From: Hofstenia miamia
Lineage: Eukaryota > Xenacoelomorpha > Acoela
Assembly: GCA_004352715.1 (NCBI GenBank)
Contig: SCFE01000102.1
Span: forward strand, 1,170,745-1,234,744
Length of the DNA stretch: 64,000 bases
Direction: 5' to 3'
Numbering within the stretch: position 1 is the stretch's first letter; every line of letters begins with the position of its first letter. Under the pieces are notes generated by a model. That model was not told the origin of the DNA. It searched no databases and saw only the letters and a program-made list of their open reading frames with translations. Positions 58,781 to 64,000 of the stretch are shown in pieces. The translations under genes and the position numbers were made by a program.

Positions 58781-60229
58781 AATAAAATAAAAGAGAGGGA
58801 CTGAGTGACTCTACAATAATGTATATATTTTAGGTTCTCTATTGGTACTGGAATTATAATCAATTGGCAGAGATTGTCTATTCTTTCACTGAGCAATTTC
58901 ATAGAAAGCTCTGTATAGTTTTTGGCCTTTAAGTGCTATCATCAGCATCATTTTGGTGTCTATGTCAGACATGTGGGCAAATGTAGTGTCCAGTTGAGCA
59001 TCTGGGAAGAAGAATTGGAACATGGATGTTAGTGATTAATGGTAATTTGTATTTTTGTAAAGAATGTTAATATTTAGTAGAATTAGTTCTTCTGTCATTT
59101 GGTCCAGATCATTAATGTTGGCTCATATCATCATAACTATTTCAATTCATTGTGAGATGTCATAATATTTCATGTCTTCTTGGAATAGGTTTGCCCAAAT
59201 GATGTGGTTGCTTCCTGTCAAAAGAGTAAGTGATTTTAATTTCTTTTTAGATCATTTGCTTTTGAGGTTATTAATTTGTTGTCATATTGGGAGTGCCTTT
59301 TTGTAGATGTCTTCAGGTGTGTTCCCTGATCATGATCATATAGATTGTGAGCTGTGTCTTCAAAAAGTTTTGTTCTTTTAAAGTTTATTAACTCATGTTG
59401 AAATATAGCTTTTACAAAGGTATATCATGTTTATCAGCTTAATAGCTTGTCCTTAGTGTAGGGTGTTATTATTGGTATTCCAACTATACATGGAGGGATG
59501 CAGAATTTGTTTGAGATGGTGATTTGTTTTTCTAATTGATGCCAATTTCCAGTTGTTTCAGTTATTTGAGTTGTGCCAAAGATGACAGGAGAGTTCAGAG
59601 ATTTATGGTTGATTTCACTGATAATCTGTAGGTTTGAAGATTTTGTGGGGGACTGTTTGACTTTTCATGGGATGAGAAAATGGGATGATGCATACTCAAC
59701 ATTGAATGCCACTTTTTGGTTTTGGTGAAATCAGTATCTCTAGTTCTGTTTTTGTGTAGGAGTCTGTCAACATGTTCTTTTTTATGAGTTCCACATCAGA
59801 TATTTTTCCTAGTGTGTACTGAATTGGTGTTATCTGGATCTGATTCTTGTTGCTTAGAATTGACTAGTCCATTAAAAGGTTTTGGTTCTCTTTTGGGGTA
59901 TGGGTGATTTTGGTTTGTGAAATTTTTTCATTTGTAATCTCTTCCAAAAGGCAGTTGATTTTTGGTGATAAGCATATTGAGGATTCTGATAGTAGTTTTT
60001 CTTCTTCTTCCATGGTTATTACTGTTTTGGGTAACATTGTGATTACTTTTATGGGTTCAAAGTGTCAATGTATATTTGTAGTTTCCTCTATTATATCAGT
60101 GGTGCTATATGTGATTTCAGGATAGCTTGTTTGTAGGCACTGGAAAAAATTGAGGTTGTGACTGAGTTGTAAGTAAGATTGCAAGCTATGAGGGATGGAT
60201 TCTAACAGCATGTCTGCATTGAGCAGAGC
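58781..60229 (-). pseudogene. Decayed middle part of the same retroelement
   Basis: Minus-strand frame fragments such as NLQIISEINHKSLNSPVIFG, CIPPCIVGIPIITPYTKDKL and KRHSQYDNKLITSKANDLKR are protein-like and lie between the upstream ORF and the RT/RNase H. No protease or integrase motif was recognised. Confidence 0.4.
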
Positions 60230-60869
60230 TCAGGAGTCTTTTGTTTTCATGAAGTGAGATTCTGTGGTGGCTCCCCACATGAATTTATGTGTATGAGGGT
60301 TGAGGAAATTGAAGTTGCTTTTGTGAATTCCAAGGACATTTTGTAATATTATCATTGATGTGTGTCCTAATCTGTTTTCTCTATTGATCAGCTGTTTTTT
60401 GTATGTGTTGCTGACCTGTTGATGCTTTTTTAAAGGGGATATTGTGAGAAGTGTTGGTTGGAGCCAATTATTGACTTTTCTGGGGATGGGTGCTATTGCT
60501 ATTTTGTAGCAATAGAGCTTTGTGATGGAGGTACATTTTGGTTTAGTGATGGGTACTTCCAGGCTATGGTTTTCTGTGAGAAAGATCAATAATATCCATA
60601 TAGCTGTTTTTGTGGTTATCTCTGGGATTTGTTTGTCTGAATATAGTTCATTGTGGAAGTTTTTTTTGACATTGAATTCAGCAGCTTGGATGATATCTGA
60701 TAGTAGTTTTTCCAATTGTGTGGGATAGTTTAGCAATGGAGATTTGATGTCTATCATAGGCCATTGATCTTCATTAATGTGTGCAGCTTTCAGTTGTGTC
60801 CATCAATCATTAATTTCATTGAGGGTTTCCTGTTTTTGTGAATCATGTTGTTATATTGGAGGCATGGAT

Positions 60870-61045
60870 GGCATGAAGCAATACATTAAGATATTGATAA
60901 AAATGAGTTTTGTTATGGACAGGTTTTTCTCAATCACTGTATGAGCAAGTGTTGTTTTTCTGATAATGGAGAATGCTTCCAGGTATGTTTCAAGATCAAG
61001 TATGTGATTAGGAATAGGTGAAATTTCTTCTAAGTAAATAAAGTT
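60870..61045. repeat. 176-bp block repeated exactly after the N gap (61067-61242)
   Basis: ggcatgaagcaatacattaa to the aagtaaataaagtt end is present on both sides of 21 Ns with no difference that I can see. An exact duplicate directly flanking a gap is the signature of an unmerged contig overlap. Confidence 0.92.
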
Positions 61046-61066
61046 NNNNNNNNNNNNNNNNNNNNN

Positions 61067-61242
61067 GGCATGAAGCAATACATTAAGATATTGATAAAAA
61101 TGAGTTTTGTTATGGACAGGTTTTTCTCAATCACTGTATGAGCAAGTGTTGTTTTTCTGATAATGGAGAATGCTTCCAGGTATGTTTCAAGATCAAGTAT
61201 GTGATTAGGAATAGGTGAAATTTCTTCTAAGTAAATAAAGTT
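61067..61242. repeat. Second copy of 60870-61045
   Basis: Identical to the block before the gap. It continues the upstream ORF frame into 61668, so one of the two copies should be collapsed. Confidence 0.92.
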
Positions 61243-62034
61243 AACTATGATATTGTAGATCTGTTCTTCCATGTTGATGAGGTTCATCCATTGGACCAAT
61301 TTTGTGTACTCTTTTTCAGCTGGTTTTAACAAATATACTAGGTTTAGGGAGCGCCAGTAAATATTGATGCAATGAAGAGTTTTGCAATTTTTTCTGTTTT
61401 TGAGAAATTTGAGTATGTTTTTTAGCAGGATGATGTCATCAAATGTGATGTGGACAGTACTGCATAAGTAGGATCTGCTGCATTTCTGTAAGAATGATTT
61501 GGGATAGAAAATAACTGTGTTGACTTGGGAGTGCTTTTCTGAGTCAATTATAATTGGTAAGGCCTTGATGTTTATTTTGTTTTCTCCAATAGAAAGAATT
61601 TTAGAAATGGAGTCTTGTGTTGGAGCAGAGATATTGTTGTGGGCAATGTATCTTGTAGCATCATCCAAAAAAGCAACAAAAAGCTGAATAACGTCGAATG
61701 ATTATTAATTGAAATTAATTGTAAAAATTTAGTCAATGAACTTTTAGTTATTTTTGTACAATGCAACCAAGATTTAATATTGGTCAAAATAAGAAACTTG
61801 TTAGCCGATCAAGAGATAATTGACAAATTAAATTGAGCAAACTAACGCTTACGTATGAACAGCCATATTGGCAGACGAATCATTTGAATTTTAAAATCGG
61901 CAGGTACTTTTTGTGGAAATTTTATAAATAGCTTTGATTTAACCATTATGTCGATGAACAATAAATTCTTCGGAGTTTATTTTAATTTTCATTTCTACTT
62001 TATCTGGTTTGATTATTTAGTAAAATGTACAGCT

Positions 62035-62190
62035 AGGCGAGTTGTGTCTAGTAGTGGCTGGAGTCCATCACGGGATCGATTCGCAGGGTCCTTGTGCCAG
62101 TCACGAAACCGCACTTAAGTTACGGTTAGGAGTTTTTCGATTCTCGCCTAGTCTGACTATCGATCCCTACATGTAATAAATAATCAATGC
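62035..62190 (+). mobile_element. Possible tRNA-derived SINE
   Basis: tgtctagtagtgg (62045-62057) resembles a pol III A box, and gatcgattc (62074-62082) fits the B-box consensus GWTCRANNC exactly, inside cgggatcgattcgcagggt like a T-arm. The A-B spacing is shorter than in a tRNA, so this is not a functional tRNA. A body follows, ending in atgtaataaataat. Target duplications were not found. Confidence 0.38.
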
Positions 62191-62239
62191 TTGAAACAAC
62201 TGGAAAGTCGACATCTAGGGATATTTATATATTCTTAAA

Positions 62240-62797
62240 TGTAGGAGACTCGACGATAATTGACCTGATAAATGACTTTGCATGTAGTATTAATAAATGT
62301 AGGTGTAGGAAACTGCAGTATTGTTACTTAAATAATTAAGCCGATAGTTTTATGGTAATGGCTAACTTTATTATTATGCAGTTAGTGTCAACTCCCGGTT
62401 GCTTTATTAATTCAAAACAACAAACACTCTACAACATTGAGTTTAAGTCAGTTACAACTTTACTTGAGTACACGCACTAAGCTAATGTAAGGTACACATA
62501 ATTAATCCCAGTTGAGCTGAGGTGGTGCTGTGGAATCAACTATCGGTGTAGAAGAAGAGGAGCTGTGTTGTGGAGATCGGCTTCGGGCAGTGGCCCACAG
62601 AAGAGCAGAAGAGGAAACATCTGACCACTTCGTCACCTAAACAGTGATGGTTAATACTTTATTCTAATTAACATAGCTAGTTAATAATAAAGGATAGTTT
62701 GATGGTTAAACAACTTGGTAACACCACACCCGCGAATTACTAAGCACTCATTAGCAGTAATAAGACACGGCGTAATAGGCTAGGTGGAGGATGTTAC
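62240..62797 (+). mobile_element. Probable 5' LTR of a retrotransposon (left limit uncertain)
   Basis: The sequence ends ...gaggatgttaca directly before tggcgaccgtgac, a primer-binding-site-like TGG start, so the LTR right end would be CA at 62797. A TG start compatible with the TACA end is TGTAGGAG at 62240. Others are at 62172 and 62297. An AATAAA lies at 62686-62691, as expected for an LTR. The 3' LTR is outside the window, so this cannot be confirmed here. Confidence 0.5.
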
Positions 62798-64000
62798 ATG
62801 GCGACCGTGACAACCAAGAACAAAGTCACCGGAGAGGAAACAAAACAGCAATACTTCTTCAAAGGTTTGGAAACTCAAAGGAAGAGTGAAGAAAGAAGCA
62901 ACGGAGCAGTGAACAGAAAGAAAGTCAGCAAAGGCAGAAAACTTCAATCGCAACAAGTGCAGACTGGATCCCCTGAATCGAAACCGAACCGGACTGCCAC
63001 TACGACATTAGAAACGATGACAAATAATAAAAGCAAAAGAGGAAGCGCGAAAAAGGCGATACCAAAAACTACTACCCCTATGACGACACGATCGTCATCC
63101 TACCCAAGAAACTCGGAAGCCACACAAACCCCAGAGTCAACAAGACATGAATCTTCTTCCGAACCAGGAACCCCGGAAATAATGGAAATTCTAAGGAAGA
63201 ACAACGAAACAGAGAAGCTACTACGAGAGGAAATCGGTTTGCTAACGAAAAGAATAGAGGATATTGAGTTAGCAAGTGCGGAAACAATTAGAAATATCCA
63301 GATTGACATGGACACCAGATTAATCGAACAGAGCGAAGTGTTCCAGAACGAAATCAAGTCACTAACAAAACAGCTAACGGAATCCAATAGCAGATTCCTC
63401 GAACAAAACCAACTTTTGCAAGACAAAAATAAGATGTTAGAAAGAACAAATCGGCAGCTAATACAGGATAACGATATACAAGCTGCGGAGATACAACAAC
63501 TCAAAGGTCAAATAACGCGACTTGAGGCAAATAAAGACGAACAATCTGCATATGACTTGATGGAAATAGAAAAAAGACGATTGGTCGAAGATAAGGACTT
63601 GAGACAGGAAGAAATAGCTCAACTAAAGGATAGGGTGAGGCTATTGCAGCTGAACAGAGATGAACCGGAAAAAATACAATCCCACAATTTTCAAGTTATG
63701 AGCAGAAAAGAACGGGAGCTGCGAGCTTCCCCAAACCACGACAACATATCAGAGGACTCATCGGAAGATGAGAACGAAATGGAGAAGAAAAAATTTGTGG
63801 AAGAAATCAAAGAAGCAATAACTGCGCAGTTACGAAAAGAGGAAGCAACAACAAGAAACATGAAACCGACATATAATAATTCGATATTAAACCAAGAGGT
63901 GGGAAACGACATGATCCCCTGCAAGGCTACGTTACCAAAATTCAACGGAAGAGTGGATGGCTATAATCCAACGTTCGGAGAATGGCTCCAGATGTTCGAA
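62798..64000 (+). CDS. LTR-retrotransposon Gag-like protein, 5' part (open to window end)
   Basis: An uninterrupted frame of 401 codons from ATG 62798 to the last base, with no stop. Residues 1-110 are basic and low complexity (Thr/Ser/Lys-rich). About residues 125-295 form a long charged coiled coil (for example EILRKNNETEKLLREEIGLL, RLIEQSEVFQNEIKSLTKQL). An acidic patch follows (SEDSSEDENEMEKKK), then the start of a Gag core: ATLPKFNGRVDGYNPTFGEW and LQMFE match the LPKFxG...FxxWLxxFE opening of Ty3/BEL-type Gag. G+C- and CpG-rich compared with the window, and intact, which suggests a recent insertion. The product would assemble virus-like particles in the cytoplasm. Confidence 0.8.
   Translation, partial: MATVTTKNKVTGEETKQQYFFKGLETQRKSEERSNGAVNRKKVSKGRKLQSQQVQTGSPESKPNRTATTTLETMTNNKSKRGSAKKAIPKTTTPMTTRSSSYPRNSEATQTPESTRHESSSEPGTPEIMEILRKNNETEKLLREEIGLLTKRIEDIELASAETIRNIQIDMDTRLIEQSEVFQNEIKSLTKQLTESNSRFLEQNQLLQDKNKMLERTNRQLIQDNDIQAAEIQQLKGQITRLEANKDEQSAYDLMEIEKRRLVEDKDLRQEEIAQLKDRVRLLQLNRDEPEKIQSHNFQVMSRKERELRASPNHDNISEDSSEDENEMEKKKFVEEIKEAITAQLRKEEATTRNMKPTYNNSILNQEVGNDMIPCKATLPKFNGRVDGYNPTFGEWLQMFE
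62799..62812 (+). promoter_or_regulatory. Candidate primer-binding site (tRNA 3'-end complement)
   Basis: tggcgaccgtgaca begins right after the putative LTR end with TGG, complementary to the CCA end of a tRNA. It overlaps the gag start codon (ATG at 62798). The tRNA species was not determined. Confidence 0.45.

Larger units (their letters stand above)
60230..61668 (-). pseudogene. Unassigned long ORF upstream of the RT, possibly gag-like
   Basis: Two open segments (61668-61068 and 60757-60230) read as one frame with few stops if the artefactual duplication around the N gap is ignored. Start is MDDATRYIAHNNISAPTQDS. Mostly helical, no zinc knuckle or other motif seen. Position upstream of the RT suggests a structural protein, but this is inference. 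Not an animal gene that I recognise. Confidence 0.4.
57093..61691. other. CpG desert, right block (one CpG in about 4.6 kb)
   Basis: The only CpG seen between the one at about 57090 and acgtcg at 61692 is in gagcgccag (61352). Contains a decayed minus-strand retroelement with RNase H. Composition is otherwise slightly richer in G+C than the rest of the window. Confidence 0.95.

Noticed and set aside
62035-62110. A functional tRNA gene
   Set aside because: The A-to-B box spacing is too short for a tRNA, and no acceptor stem pairs.
62798-63945. Minus-strand ORFs at 63078-63287, 63100-63504 and 63691-63945
   Set aside because: Antisense shadows of the 401-codon plus-strand Gag frame, which has the coiled-coil pattern and a Gag motif.

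Overview
The window looks like nuclear DNA of an invertebrate animal. It is strongly AT-rich, genes are split by GT-AG introns, (TA)n microsatellites are frequent, and most of the sequence is transposable-element debris of metazoan types (Tc1/mariner, pogo, hAT, P-element/THAP9, THAP-DDE with YqaJ, CR1/Jockey-like LINEs, an LTR retrotransposon). I cannot name the phylum. Assembly gaps of N lie at 7673-7730, 18675-19674 (exactly 1000), 20793-20806, 39004-39070, 40392-40514 and 61046-61066. Single Ns lie at 6875, 23283 and 57023.

Layout. 1-6.6 kb (+): the last three recognisable coding exons of an FNDC3-like fibronectin-III, tail-anchored membrane protein, with an almost complete Tc1 element in one intron. 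6.6-9.5 kb (-): a decayed P-element/THAP9-like transposon. 9.5-13.3 kb: mostly non-coding, with a hAT MITE copy. 13.3-22.1 kb: three minus-strand LINE reverse-transcriptase relics, a pogo-like relic, a minisatellite and a nested LINE tail. 22.7-26.7 kb: a hAT transposase C-terminus and a plus-strand LINE relic. 26.8-29.1 kb: three non-autonomous hAT elements nested inside one another.

30.1-43.5 kb (-): the most interesting host locus, a split gene encoding an N-terminal TIR domain, a C3HC4 RING finger, and a helical/TPR-like C-terminal part. The fused TIR-RING coding part is supported by matching splice phases. Its introns carry a fold-back hAT MITE, a second hAT MITE, a mariner relic and a THAP-DDE/YqaJ (ISL2EU-type) transposon relic. 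One predicted TPR exon carries an in-frame stop.

44-50.5 kb: a CR1-like LINE (PHD-finger ORF1, endonuclease, RT with the catalytic segment deleted) and a MITE fragment. 50.5-61.7 kb: an extraordinary CpG desert, with two CpG dinucleotides in about 10.9 kb, broken by one roughly 260-bp island of ordinary CpG content. It holds a decayed LINE and a decayed retroelement with an RNase H domain. 61.7-64 kb: CpG returns, with a possible tRNA-derived SINE and then the 5' end of an LTR retrotransposon whose gag ORF is open to the window edge.

The host genes show no functional linkage to each other. The window is best read as two ordinary gene loci heavily colonised by mobile elements, plus a compositionally foreign or hypermethylated block.
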